Positions 22,726 to 35,198 of a stretch of DNA of 64,000 bases are shown one piece after another. This DNA is from Chiridota heheva (lineage: Eukaryota; Echinodermata; Holothuroidea; Apodida; Chiridotidae): assembly GCA_020152595.1 (NCBI GenBank), contig JAIGNY010001194.1, positions 856,001 to 920,000 on the forward strand, read 5' to 3'. Both the position numbers and the translations under genes were made by a program. A model generated the notes under the pieces. It was given only the letters and a program-made list of their open reading frames with translations. It searched no databases and had not been told where the DNA came from. Position 1 is the stretch's first letter; every line of letters begins with the position of its first letter.

Positions 22726-23420
22726 GGTTCCGATGCGATAGCATCAGAAACCTATGCAGTCATGATGGCGTGTGTGTATGTGATGGCCAGCTCATAAACA
22801 CGATATCTCAAAAACGGTACAGTGGATTCATGTCATGTGTGGTATACATACAACATACAGTCCATGGTCCGTAGATGTGCCCTATTGCTTTTGGTGGTGA
22901 TGTCATGCATATTAATGAGAAGGCAGGGCTTAATGTAAAAATTTGAAATGGTCATATTATAACAACCACATATATCTTTTGTTTCATATTTGATAGTTTT
23001 GATGTTTGCTAATGTGTACATACATGTTCATGGTATAAAAACGTTGAATTTCATTAGTATGCATAGTGGCTGGGTCTTGATATAATTTGCTGAGAAAAAA
23101 AGCTTGTTAATCATGGTATTTAAAGAATCATAAACTGGATTCAAGTCATGTGTGATACACAGATAGCCCATGGTCTGTGGTTGTGCCTTATTGGTTTTGG
23201 TGGTGATACCATGCATATTACTGAGTAGGTGGAGCTTAACCTAAAATTCTTTAAATATGATACATGAGCAATCGTATGTCTGTTTTGCATCATACTTGCT
23301 ATGATAATGTTGTTAATTATTGTGCACATGCTAGTGTTGTCAATAGGTATGTCTATTTTATTGATCTGCATCATGCATGGTGGTCGTGGCTTATGAATAT
23401 CCTGGAACAAATATTTCATA
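22726..23420 (+). repeat. hairpin-headed dispersed repeat, copy 1
   Basis: It starts with a hairpin, GGTTCCGATGC and GCATCAGAAACC (22726-22752). The body has imperfect ~240-bp units with GTCATGCATATTAATGAG, GGGCTTAA and AACAACCACATAT. It lies in the second TTC28 intron, 34 bp after the donor at 22692. Confidence 0.65.
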
Positions 23421-23884
23421 ATATGCAATGACATGACAGTTAATACGAAACTTGCAAATCAATCCGCATATAAAAAGAAAAAAAGCATCGGAACCACAAA
23501 TAATTATGTTAATTCTAGGTCATTTTGCAGTGATAAATGTGCAGAATTTATTTTTGAATTAAGTTATATTATAGTCATAAATATGAATATTTATTATGTG
23601 ACCACAAGTAAAGCTAATTCTAAAAAGTAAAAAAAGTGATGTGGACAATTTGCAGACTGTGTGTGCACACTAGATGCATGCACACCGGATGCTTGCACAC
23701 TGTGTGCACACTGGATGCATTTTAGCAGACATAAAAAAGATAAAACAAGATATTGACTGACCTTATATTTTTTGGTAATAGTGGTTGGAATTTGTGGCTA
23801 TTATTCTTCTGTCTCAAACTATAACAAAGTTAAAGAGTTATAGGAGGTATACAAATGAGTAAATAGGACCTGGTTACAATTTTT

Positions 23885-24520
23885 ACCTCTGCCAACAAAG
23901 TTGGACGGTGGTTATGTTTTCGCCTGTTTGTCAGTTTAGCTGTTTGTCTGTTTGTCATCAAGATATATAAATAACTGATGATTGGATTTTAATTAAATTT
24001 GGTATGTGGTTTTGCTGCTGCCTAAGGAAAAAGTGATTAAAAGGTAGGACTTTTTGGAACAGGGGGAGAGTAGAAATGGAGGGAGGGAATATTGTAGGGC
24101 CTTTTTTAGGGACTTAGTTGAAACTTTCCATTGGAATGTGCCGAACAATGAATTTATGCCATGAAAGAATAGCCAAACAATCAATTTTCTGGACTCTAAA
24201 GAAAATCAACTTAAGTGGTCTCTGGTATCAAAGAAATCAAAACAATTTGGTTTCTGCCATGAATGAAAATGATGGAATGTGAATCTCCCCTGTACAGAGC
24301 TCAAACAATGAATGCTTAGCCTGAATTACACTGAAAAGAATGATCACAAGTGATGATCCTCAAGTGTTTAGAATGTAAATGGCAATTTAGATCTATAGTG
24401 AGAAAGAGATTGTTTGGGGTTAAAAGTTGGTGGGTCAAGGGTTTCTAAGGTAGATTGTATTCTGGTGGGGAATGAACAAGGGGCAGAGGTATGCGCTCTG
24501 CAGAGTGCTATAATTCTAGT
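23885..24520 (+). repeat. dispersed repeat bounded by ACCTCTGCC and GGCAGAGGT
   Basis: Inverted 9-mers lie at 23885-23893 and 24482-24490. The start has ACAAAGTTGGACGGTGG, GTTTGTC repeats and TGGATTTTAATTAAATTTGG. The end has TATGCGCTCTGCAGAGTGC. I recall this layout as a common repeat in invertebrate genomes. It does not code. Confidence 0.5.
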
Positions 24521-24930
24521 TAATAATAAGTTTTGTTGTGAAAAAATGTATTTGAAACAGATTTCATTATGACCAGCAGGATATTTGATGATTCATGTGT
24601 TTAACCTTCCTTGTGTTTTCTTTCAATTTATGATAGTGTTATTTCTTTTTTAAACCAGCATGACTTCTGTTCTCTTTTATTACATACAAGTGTGGGTGTG
24701 GTAGATAGATGGTTTTCTTTTATAATTTTATTGTCTAAAACTTCAAAACATGTACAAATTACATTTCTTTACAATCCCCCCAAATGATTACAAAGAGCCA
24801 AATGATACGTGTGGTGGTATTATAACAGACTTGTGGGGTTTCTATTGTCAGGTTCAATACAGAATGAATGTAGATTTGTTTGACACCTGCATTATATAAT
24901 TTTTCAACTTTTTTTCATCGAGTGTTTTTA

Positions 24931-27130
24931 GTTTCGTTGCGATAGCATTAGGAACCTATGATGGCATGTGTGTATGTATGTTTGTCTGTCACAGTTATGT
25001 GGGTGGGTATGTGTGTTTAAGGATTTATGTCATGTGGTACACAGATAGCCCATGATCCGTAGATGTGCCTTATAGTTTTGGTGTTGATGTCGTGTATATT
25101 AATGAGTAGGCGGGGCTTAATGTAAAAATCTTGAAGTGTTCATATTTTAATAACCACATGTCTGTTTTGTTTCATATTTAGTGTAATTGTGTTGTTAGCT
25201 AGTGTCTACATGTTTGTGGTACACAAATGTTGAATTTCATTAATATGCATAGTGGTCGGGGCTTAACATGATTTTGTTGAAAAGAGCTTGTAAATACAGT
25301 ATCTCAAGAACTATACATGGGATTCAGTTTATATGTGGTATACAGAAAGGACATGGTCCGCAAATGTGCCCTATTGATTTTGGTGATGATGTCATGCATA
25401 TTAATGAGTAGTCGGGGTTCAATTTTGAAATCTAAAAATGCTCATATTTTAACAACCGCATATCTGTTTTGTTTATATGTGGTGTAATTATGTTGTTAGC
25501 TAGTGTCTACATGTTTGTGGTACAGAATGTTATATTTCATTAATATGCATAGTGGGCGGGGCTTAACATGATTTTATTGAAAGGAACTTGTAATTATTGT
25601 ATCGGAAGAACTATATACGGGGTTTAATTCTTTCACAGATAGCCTATTGTCCGCAGATGTTCCCTATTTTTTTGTGGCGATGTAATGCATATTATTAAGT
25701 AGGCCTGACATGATTTTGTTGAAGAGAGCTGTAAGCACAGTTTCTCAAGAACGATACCTGGGATCTACGTCATATGTTGTACACAGATTGCCCATGGACT
25801 GCAGTTGTGTGCCTGTAGTTTTTGGCAGCAATGTCATGCATGTTAATGAGTAGACGGTGTCCCGACTACTCGTGCATCTTCTCGTCCAAGGTCATCCTCC
25901 TTGCCCTCAATTTTATTGAGCACTCGCCACTCAGCCACTTTGCCATCTTCTCTGATTCCAAGGCTGTCAGTACTTCTTTACTCAATCTTAAATGGGATAA
26001 CTCCACATCCTACCTCCTCCGCAAACTCCTTTCACCCATCCTCTGCAGGAAAGTATTCTTTTTTTCTGGATACCCAGCCATGTTGGCATCCCTGGTAATG
26101 ACAGGACTGGTGCAACCGCTAAGCTTGACCTTTTGATGCTGGGGGGGGGGGGGGAAGAGAGTGAGAGCTTTGTGTCTCAAGAGTAGAGTAAGGGGGGAGG
26201 GGTTGATAGAGGTTACTGACAAATGCTTCAAAAAATATAATTTTGGGAACTTTAGCTTCCTTTCCTGTATGATTGAATTATTTTAAGTATAATAGCACAT
26301 AGTTTTATTTGACCAGTGTTTATTACTTGTGACAATGACAAACTGATGCAGCAGCTAAGCTTGCCCTCAACCTCCCCCCTACCCTCTTTCCCAAAACCCT
26401 TTCTGACATCAAACCGCTTATCGCTTCCCTTGTTCGTGACCGCTGGCAAACCTCATGGGACTCCCAAATTGATAACAAACTCCATGTCATCCAGCCCACC
26501 ATTCTGATCAAACCCACCATCCACAACCTCTCCCTTGTCGACAACGTTCATATTAACCGTCTTAGATTAGGTGACACCCACCTCACTCACTCCCAGCTCC
26601 TTATTGGCTCCCCCAACCCCTCTGCAACAGTTGCCATTGCACCCTCACAGTCCATCATGTTATCCTTGCTTGCTTGTACAACCTTCCCAGAGCTTCCTTT
26701 GCTCCCCACAACTCAATAGCCGAGTTCTTCCAGAAAAAAAACCTCCCGAATAAAATTATCTCCTTTCTTCATTATACTTCCCTCTACAACCATATTAAGT
26801 CCTCCTCTCTCACTCCCTTTTCTCTACTTATTTTTTTTTACCCATGCACCTCCTCTCTCGAAGCTTTCTGACTTTTATTTAGTTCTTGTGTTCCTCTCAA
26901 TCTCCCCGTTTTCTTTCCTTCCTACCTCTAGAATGATCTAACCTCCCAGGCACAATTTGACACTCGTTGTCGTGGTGCCGTTAAGCCCCCATCAAACAAA
27001 CAAACAAAGTTAAAATCTATATGTTCATATTTGAACAACCACATGTGTATTTTTCATATTTTGATAAATATATTGATAGCACGTGTATACATTTTAATGG
27101 GATAAAAAAAGTTGAATTTAATTACTTGTG
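24931..27130 (+). repeat. hairpin-headed dispersed repeat, copy 2, split by a LINE
   Basis: The weak start hairpin is at 24931-24956. At least three body units follow, each with ATTAATATGCATAGTGG or ATTAATGAGTAG and GGGGCTTAA. The LINE at 25858-27005 interrupts it, and the body resumes with ATATGTTCATATTTGAACAA. Confidence 0.65.
25858..27005 (+). mobile_element. RNase H LINE fragment, nested in another repeat
   Basis: This is the same family as the copy at 11426-13048. It begins inside RNase H (LALNFIEHSPLSHFAIFSDS at 25897 onward) and runs to the same GGTGCCGTTAAG and (CAAA)n tail. Near 26131-26330 about 200 bp of foreign sequence, starting with a G-run, interrupts the reading. A stretch ending CTAAGCTTG occurs on both sides of that interruption. 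The copy sits inside a hairpin-headed dispersed repeat, whose body resumes after 27005. Frames are broken. Confidence 0.82.
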
Positions 27131-28976
27131 GAATTCCATTCTTGTGAAGAACTTAGTGATATGGTTGTCATTGTAATGTTGAGCCCATTGTGCTATAAGC
27201 CTTATTATATAATAGTTCAAACTTAAAAATCCATATTCGACGTTGGAACCTCGAAACATTTTGGCAGTAATGAATAAAGGTTTGCGACAAAACAAATGAT
27301 AAAATGAGTTTGTGCTCTCTGATGCAAACTTTGTTGTTCGGGTATCGCTCTATGCATACATAAATTCTGGTTATTTCTTGCCCCGGGGTAGTGAAGCATT
27401 CAAAATATTTATCTCTTTTTTTGTATTGCGTATCAAAGTAAAGTTTATTAATTATTATTTTGCTGGCACAAAGAAAGCCATGTTAGGTGAATTGAGCATA
27501 TGAAGTTTTAATTTGATAATAAACATGAGCTGCATTTTTGACATACGGTGTACTCTATTAAGCTAGGAGCCCCTGGGTTCAATTCTTGGTGAATTCTTTT
27601 TCTTTCATTTTTTTTTCTTTTTCTTAAGGACAAGTTTTACAGTTCAAATAAAACTTTGAAGGGAAAAAATGAAAATTTAAACTTGTAACAATTTTTTTTT
27701 TATATTGGGAAAATATTCAACGCTCTTTCAACGAATGTTGAGCATTTATACGCCATTGACATACTTTGTAAAGTACAGAGAACTTTGGGTTTCTGTGCTA
27801 TAGAAACACTGAGGAGGTAAGAATTGTGTAAGCCCCCTAAGGTGCAGTCAATCGGTTGGTATTTCAACCATGTCAAATGATCTGTCAATAACAAAATTGC
27901 ATTCATAAAGGATGACAGGCTTTATTTGTTTGCAATTATTTTTTAGTCTGCTAGCTTCTCATGCCTCATTTCATCCTCTTTGTATTTTTCATGGTATGGT
28001 TGGTAATCAAACTGGCAAAATTGTTTAACACAGGTCACGTTATAAACGATTACCCGCCCTGGGCCTCTTTTACCATTGAGAGCCTGATATTTTTGATCCA
28101 ACACCATTTTCGTGTATCATGATTTAATCTTGCCGCTGAAAATCAGCACGCAGCAGGGGGGCTTCTACAGCCAGTGTAGAAAGACCTTTCTATTCTTGTC
28201 TTGTAAAATCCAATTAAGAATGCTAATTTTTGGCAATTTGGGAGTTTTATTGTAGAAGAGAGTAAATTAATCTGCTTGATTTCATGTCTATATGCTTGTC
28301 AATGCTTCAAAACAAATTTCAAATTTACAATGAACATACCTAGGATGAAAGTTAAAGAAGAAAACAGTGTGTTTTGTAAAGTTTTCAAATTGTGTATACC
28401 ATTCAAGTAGTTTCTGTGTAATACAAACTATTGTATGGACAGTACTGGCATCCAATACACAATTAAGATGGTTTTGTATGTATTTACAATTTGCAGATAT
28501 TGAATTAAGTTTGTATGGTAATTTAACTAATTATCTTTGTAACAGATAGAAATTATAGGCCAATGACTACTACTTTTTATTTAAAGTTATTTCTAATTTT
28601 TGTTTCAACATTCATACAGTATGGAGTGCTTGACTCATCTTACATGAGGCTCTGTACAAAAATAAGTAAAGTGAAAGATAATAATATAAATGTACAAGGG
28701 AGAATAAAAAAGATTATTGATAAAACAAACACAAAGAATTCAACAGACTTAGTGGAAAGAAGAGTATGGGAAGAAAAATAATAAGAGTGGAATAGGTACT
28801 GTATGTGGGGGATTGGTTGTTTCAGATTGACAATTGATTTACAATTGATATGCACGTAAAAACTTCAAGAAAAAATAATCCAGTAAGAGAAATTAATCCA
28901 CTTTATTGACCTTTAGCACAAGACTTTATATGTAACCTTTCACCTACCAAGGTCAGTTTGAAACAACAACAATTCT
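27131..28976. other. TTC28 intron, no feature recognised
   Basis: AT-rich intronic sequence. No exon, repeat head or RNA gene can be supported. Confidence 0.5.
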
Positions 28977-29300
28977 CAAGAAATTGCACTGGCCTCCTGT
29001 TAAGTAATGTGTCTTGTTCAAAATTGTCCTGCGCATCTATCGCTCTATTCATGGCTTAGCTGCAGAATACCTCTATGGTCGTATTGCACATTATCATCCT
29101 GATCAAAGCTTGTGTTCTACCGCATCTTTAAATCTTACCCAGCATTCAACATATTCTCACTATGGCGATTCTTGTTTTTCAACATGCGCTCCCAAACTTT
29201 GGAATTCTGTTCCCTTTCGTATCAAAAACAGCACATATCGTTAACTCTTTCAAGCGCAAGTTAAAGACCCGCCTCTTTAAATTATGTTTCAACTGATGCG
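28977..29300 (+). mobile_element. CR1/L2-like LINE C-terminal fragment
   Basis: The plus strand reads LKKLHWPPVK, a stop, then VLFKIVLRIYRSIHGLAAEY and SCFSTCAPKLWNSVPFRIK. This is the same C-terminal CR1/L2 pattern as the minus-strand copy at 2380-2925, but a different subfamily. It has at least two disruptions. It lies in the last TTC28 intron, about 200 bp before the final acceptor. Confidence 0.75.
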
Positions 29301-29499
29301 TTACATGTGAAACTTATGTAATTTATATTCTGTGTAATTTGGTGAAATATCTTTGTATTGTGTAAGTTATATATTGTACAGCGCTAGAGTTTAGAGCTCT
29401 ATTCGTTTGATTTTTATTACAATTAACTAGACTTTGTGCAGTCATCTGCTTTTCTATTAACGTTTTAAACAGCTTTCATGTTTTTTTGCTTTCTTTTAG

Positions 29500-31889
29500 A
29501 TCCAACTGAGACGCCCAAGGCCCTCCCTCTGGAGCATTTCTCATCGATGGAGAGCTTGTGTTCATCTCAGTCTGGGACGTCTTTCTCTGGTATGTCACTA
29601 TCAGCAATGTCCGCATCTTCCATCATCTCAAGTCATTCCTTGAAAAGCGGTACCGGTCATTCCCTGAAAAGCGGCTCCGGTCATCATTCCCTCGAAAACA
29701 AGATCTCTCGCTCTGTTGTGAAAAGTGTCAAAGAGGGTAGGAGAAATTTATCAAATCGAAATAACTCTACCTCAACTCCAGTAAAATCTCAAGAAAAGAC
29801 CAAACTTCAAGTTTCATTTCCAGAACAACTTGAAGCACCACCTCAATCTAAATCACCTGACATGTCACCTGTTCCTTACAACACTACACCTACAAAGCCA
29901 GCTCGACCTACTGACCTTCCAGGGTTGAATGATATTGAATTTACTGAAGATTTTGACAACACCCTCATTCAGAGCAGTTTGGCCCAGGCTAGAGCATACC
30001 CAGAGGTGCCTAGATTTCAGCTCGGAGCCAGGCCCATACATTCAAGAGCTGTGCAATCTCCTCATGTGTATGAAAGTCCAATGAACTCGTCCAAAGAAAA
30101 CCTCATGTCAGAGCTCGCAAATTCTGTGAGTCAAGGAGTTTTAAATCCAGGGTTTCTTGAAGAATCTGATTATAGTGGATACCCATCAAATATCAGCTCT
30201 GCTTCTAGTTTGGAATTGACAACAACTGATTTGAAGAATCTTGTCTTCCGAGGAAGAACAGACTCAAATCGTTCAAGTGCTTCCAGTGAAGTATTTCTTC
30301 CACAATCTCCAAAAAAGGAAAGTGATAAGAACGTTCGTATAAGCCCAGTTACCAGCGGTAGTCCTGTCACCAGGGGTAGCTCGGTCACCAGGAGTAGCCC
30401 ACGGTCAAGTCCAGGAATGATTAAACAGAACAGAATTAGTCCTCAGGTACCTGGGAGCCCTGGGAAGCTCAGCCAGTGCAGTTCTCTCCAGAGCTCAAGA
30501 CAAAATTCTCTTGACGGACACGGGAGACTTATTCCAGTCAGTATGGATAACGGTCAGTTAAGTCATTCCTCGCAGAGTTTCTCCACGGAGTCATCAGGTA
30601 AAGAATCTCCACATGAACTCATAGCGATGAAAGTACTACAGGACACCATGGCACACATGAACGCAGTGCAGCATATGCAGAAAGCAACAAGAAGGAAACC
30701 GTTAAAGCGATCGGAAGAAATAAACAGTTCGAACAGGAATCCAATGAGAGCATTGCCTGATGTGAATTATTCAAGTAGTACCCCTACTAATGAAGATATG
30801 GATCTACCTCCAAGCCAAACAGAAGATTCTGAAGGTGTTCCCAACATGAATAATATCAACAGTCAACATTTAGACGAAAGAAACTACCCGGATTTAATTA
30901 CCGATAAGAAAATTCCTCCTGCAATAAAAGCGAAGCCATCCAAAGAATTTATCAATGCCAAACTGCAGAATAAACAATGCGGTAAAGAATATGGAAACAG
31001 TGAAAATATCGAGTTAAACCTCTTCCCTCAGGATGGGAGAGTTTCCATTCATATGAATGCAAATTTGACTCCTTCCAGTGAAAATAATTTTACAAATTTA
31101 AATGGAGAGCATAAGATTTTTTCAAATAATAATCATCAACCTGAAAATAGAAGCACTAATGCAAATCACAACAGACTTTCTTCAAGTGAGAGTGTGAGCA
31201 GTAGCTCTAATTCATTGACCAGTCAGAGTCGACCTCCACCTCCGTTGAAACCTCTTCCGTCCTATCACCAAGCAATGTCAAGACGCAGCTCCACCAGTTC
31301 ACAAAGGTCAGATGGTTCCGATAATATGCTTGTGGGTAAAGCCCCACCCCCTCCAGCGTATGCAGGGCGCCCTTTGAGTGCGCAGAGCACAAACAGCAGT
31401 ATGTGTTCCTCCACCTCTTCACTGCCTAGTGTTATCCACGTCTCGAATGCCGGTCGTAACAGTCAGTCACTCAGTGCAAACGTCCATGGTGGAAAAATCA
31501 ACCCATCAGTGATGGGAAACTCCACGTTAAGCCAACAAGTGCAGCATTCAAATGGAAACGCCTGGTATTCCTCTCCTAATTCATCATTTGATAGCTCAAG
31601 AGAGGATGGGGGTGTAAAGGTCAATGGTGTACCACCTGGCACCAAACCGGGTATGGTTGTGAGGGGCAGTTCCCTCCCTGAACATAACTCTGTCCGATTC
31701 CAGAGAAATCCCTCTCTATCAAGCACCGCTTCTAGTAGCTCTGATCCCAACACACCTAGAAATGTTCCCAATGGTGGTGTGGGTACCCATCTCAGATTAG
31801 GTACCCATAGTACACCACAGTTTGTGCATACCACAGAAGGTGCCAGGAAAAGTTTTGGTCAGAAGATATATCACTCCTCAGAATGCTGA
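29500..31889 (+). CDS. TTC28: TTC28 terminal coding exon (C-terminal 796 residues)
   Basis: The acceptor is TTTCTTTTAG at 29490-29499. The first two bases complete an aspartate codon begun in the previous exon, and TGA is at 31887-31889. The start DPTETPKALPLEHFSS aligns with vertebrate TTC28 (DSTELPKRLSLD, then a serine-rich stretch). The rest is predicted disordered and Ser/Asn/Pro-rich. Exon residues ~50-68 hold short SLKSG-type repeats. Residues ~282-305 hold repeats of P/S-V-T-x-G/S-S. Residues ~370-400 (ELIAMKVLQDTMAHMNAVQ) look helical and amphipathic. Residues ~575-620 hold two proline-rich motifs, RPPPPLKPLPSY and KAPPPPAY, plausible SH3/WW ligands. The protein ends QKIYHSSEC. Several RRxS and SP motifs could be phosphorylated (inference). 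An in-frame ATG exists at 29478 but lies in the intron, so it is not a start. Confidence 0.9.
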
Positions 31890-31949
31890 TCCATTAATCT
31901 GATATCTCTGTTCAGATTATTCTCCTTCACTGTAATAACCTTCCGATCA

Positions 31950-31955
31950 ATTAAA
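31950..31955 (+). promoter_or_regulatory. candidate proximal poly(A) signal ATTAAA
   Basis: ATTAAA lies 61 nt after the TTC28 stop codon and is followed at once by a run of nine T and GGTAGTG. The UTR would be unusually short, so this is at most an alternative site. Confidence 0.25.
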
Positions 31956-32556
31956 GATATTTTTTTTTGGTAGTGAAAAAAAAATTCTACTTTTGTCATC
32001 TGAAAGCCCTCTTCATGATCTCTTCTCTTACAATGCAAGAAGTTACAATGATTTCTTGTTTATTGTTTTTGTCAAATGATCAACCGTCGTGTATATCTCA
32101 AGGCTTTTGATTGCTGTGGTGTCATGGAGAGGGCTTCTGCCGCTGCCTAGTTAAAATATGAAGTGCAATTCCATTTTGATGAAATTGAAACTCAAGAATG
32201 ATTCCTTCATTGAATATCAATCCAGGAGGGGCCAAACAATAAAGGTTGTAATTTTCGAAGAGCAAACTTTGAACCTCTTGACTATAGTCGGTTCTGAAAT
32301 TGAGTTCAGCCCAGGGCTCCGTTTCAGGTATGGTCTGACATGGGTGACTTATATCAGGTGACTCTTAGCACGATTTATTATGTTTATCCTGGGCATTTAT
32401 TTCAAATTCAATAATCTTTGTATTGTCGGGTGACACGCGCTGTTGCATGTCTGCTGTAGGATATAAACAGCAAATACCTTGTTCCTCTTTGTGTGTTACA
32501 GACGTCATTGTTAGGTCTTTTGAAAGAGTGGCACGAAATCCATGATCTGTTTCGGA

Positions 32557-32562
32557 AATAAA
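32557..32562 (+). promoter_or_regulatory. candidate poly(A) signal AATAAA
   Basis: A canonical hexamer lies 668 nt after the stop and is followed about 30 nt downstream by the GU-rich stretch TATTGTGTTAAGG. It is a plausible intermediate end for TTC28. Confidence 0.35.
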
Positions 32563-33054
32563 GGGAACATTTGAAAAAGTGAGTCATATTGTGTTAAGGT
32601 TTTCAGTAAATTTAGTTTTGAGCTGAACTGTTTTGTTTAACTTGTCAAAACAATTTTGTTGGTACACTGGTTCCCAGTGATATAGACATGATCAAACTCT
32701 AATTATATTCCTTAGAATAGCTAGGGAATGGGGCTTTTTAAAGAGAGACTGTCATATTTGTTGCATTTGAGAATGTTTTATTTTGAGCAATATTGATGTG
32801 AATGCTGAATCAGTACCAATGAGGTGATGCTATCTGCTTGTGTGCTTTGTTAACCTTTTTGGAAACTGATACTTTGTTATATTTGCAGTATGTTGCCATT
32901 CCTTTGATCACATTTGCCCACCAAATGAATTTAACCAAAGTCAGATATGTAACATTAATGTATTAATGTCATTTGATTAGATAGAGAAAGGTGGATTTTT
33001 ATTTTTTATATAGTTCAGTGCAGGAGTTTTTGTAAGAAATTGTATGTCATTGTG

Positions 33055-33200
33055 TTTCTACTGGAGGTAGTCTACTGGAGGTAGTATTATATTTCTACTG
33101 GAGTTAGTATACTGGAGGTAGTATTATATTTCTACTGGAGGTGATATTATATTTCTACTGGAGGTGATATTATATTTCTACTGGAGGTAGTATTATTATT
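33055..33200. repeat. CTACTGGAGGTAGT short tandem repeat
   Basis: About seven imperfect units alternate with TATTATATTT. It lies in the presumed TTC28 3' UTR. Confidence 0.8.
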
Positions 33201-33874
33201 CATGAAAATGCATGGTATTTGTATTTAAGAAGATAATTCTTAATTAACAAGAGGTATTTTTTGTAGGTGATTTGCTGATAATTAACATTCTGTATAACAT
33301 TTATGTCACACATATCCAAGTCATACTTCAGTCATGTTAAATCAGGAAATGGTATAAATGAATATCACCAAGGTGTCATGTCCATATTTGTCTTTGTCGT
33401 ATTTTTGTCGAAAGTGCCCAGGCATTGTATAGTTCCTGTTAATTCTGTTGACTTGAGTAGACATTTTGTATTTTCAAAACTTTTAATTTAATAATTAGAA
33501 TAAGTGTAAAGATAATAATTTTTTGTGAAAGGGGCTTCCGATTATAATCAAATTGAAAAGATGCAAAACTTCTGAAATGCAAATGTAGTAAAAACGAGTT
33601 TTTTTTTGGTATGCAACATTCTGCTCAATGTGGAATTTAAGAAGAAGAAGAAGGTGTTTTATTTTTCTTAAAGTTCGCCATAATAATTGGCCATCATCGT
33701 ACATCAAGTATGGTCATAGATCTGGATAGGAAGTACTGGCATAGGTGACCAATAGTCCACATGAATATACAAGTCTCTCCCTCAATGCCAATTTCTGATT
33801 ATTGGAGAGCACCCTGCCCCTCTTCCTCTACCAGTGTAGAATTGTTAGCAACATCTTTCAAAGATTTTGCCAAC

Positions 33875-33990
33875 AAGGAATATTCTTGTGAATTTTCATA
33901 TTCATTTATATGATAGAGGACAAAATTCAAGAAACAAATTGGTGAAGAAGAAAAGAAAACACATTGATTCTGTTCACAAGATATTGCATC
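33875..33990. mobile_element. half copy of MITE family 1
   Basis: AAGGAATATTCTTGTGAATT and TATATGATAGAGGACAAAAT match the left arm of family 1. The right arm is missing. Confidence 0.5.
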
Positions 33991-34084
33991 ACACAGAATA
34001 TGCTGTGTGTTGATTAGTGACTGGTGCAGCATTCAGTGCGATTTCTTTTGAATTATAATCACTTATAAACAGCATTAGAGATCA

Positions 34085-34680
34085 CATTCCACCTCCATAA
34101 ACTCCTTTCGCCCCCCTCTGCAGGAAAAGTATTCTTTTCTTCTAGATACCCAGCCATGTTGGCATTCCTGGCAATGACAGAGCTGATGCAGCTACTAAGC
34201 TTGCCCTTAACCTCCCCCAACTCCCTCTCCCAAAACCCCTTCTGACATGAAACCACAAATTGCTTCCCTTGTTTGTGACCGCTGGCAAACCTCATGGGAC
34301 TCCCAGATTGATAACAAACTCCATGTCATCCAGCCCCCATTCCGATCAAACCCACCATCCACAACCTCTCTCGTGTCAACAACATTCGCATTACCCGCCT
34401 TAGAATAGGTCACACCCACCTCACTCACTCCCACCTTATTGGCTCCCCCTCCCACCCCTCTGCAACAATTGCCATTGCATCGTCATAGTCCACCACGTCC
34501 TCCTTGCTTGCCCCTGTACAACCTTCCCAGAGCTTCCATCGCTCCCCACAACTCAATAGCCGAGCTCTTCAAGAAACATTTGTATAAAATGATCTTCTTC
34601 CTTTACCATGCAAGCATATTTAACCCTCCTCTCCCACCCCCTTCTCTCTACTTTAATTTTTTTTACCCATGCACTTCCAT
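34085..34680 (+). mobile_element. RNase H LINE fragment, truncated at both ends
   Basis: It matches the internal segment of the 11426-13048 element from the RNase H middle (CTCTGCAGGAAAAGT and ATACCCAGCCATGTTGGCAT) to the C-terminal Cys/His region and the ACCCATGCACTTCC stretch. It lacks the common GGTGCCGTTAAG tail. It lies in the presumed TTC28 3' UTR or flank, in the sense direction. Confidence 0.8.
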
Positions 34681-35192
34681 GTGAAAGTAGATTAGAAGAA
34701 TGAACAGCTGAATATTTACTACGCATTTGTGCAAGAATGTCTGTTTACATGTTTGTAGTTTGCATTGGAACCACACAATCGTGTAAATGAGTCTTTTGGG
34801 GATATGGTAATTTTTTTCAACACCCTTGCAGTATCACGATTCTAAGCCTTAATGAAAACAATCATGAGAACCCCATGATTTCAAGTCCACTGTATTCATG
34901 GAGGGTGGGTCAAGGTAGGGTGGGACGAGGGAAAGGTGGTTGTATATACATACTGAATTGATTATCTATTGTCTTGTTTTTAGTTATTGTAGCATAAAGG
35001 GGTTTTGCACCCATAAGCTTTAGGCAGTTTTTTTGCAAAATTTCCTCAGCCACTGTGTTTATATTTGTTAAGCCATGTTTTTCTCATTTACATATAATCA
35101 ATCAGTTTATAATTCACAAGATGTATCTAATTTCCCTCGATGTATATGTATGTACTGAATTTGTAATTTTTTGGCTGGAATAATGTGTATGA

Positions 35193-35198
35193 AATAAA
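35193..35198 (+). promoter_or_regulatory. candidate poly(A) signal AATAAA
   Basis: A canonical hexamer lies in AT-rich sequence between the LINE fragment and the MITE. A weak TG-rich element follows at about 35228. Support is weak. Confidence 0.25.

Noticed and set aside
29478..29499. ATG at 29478 as the start of a single-exon gene.
   Set aside because: The first seven codons lie in a polypyrimidine tract before a clear AG acceptor, and the homology starts at 29500.
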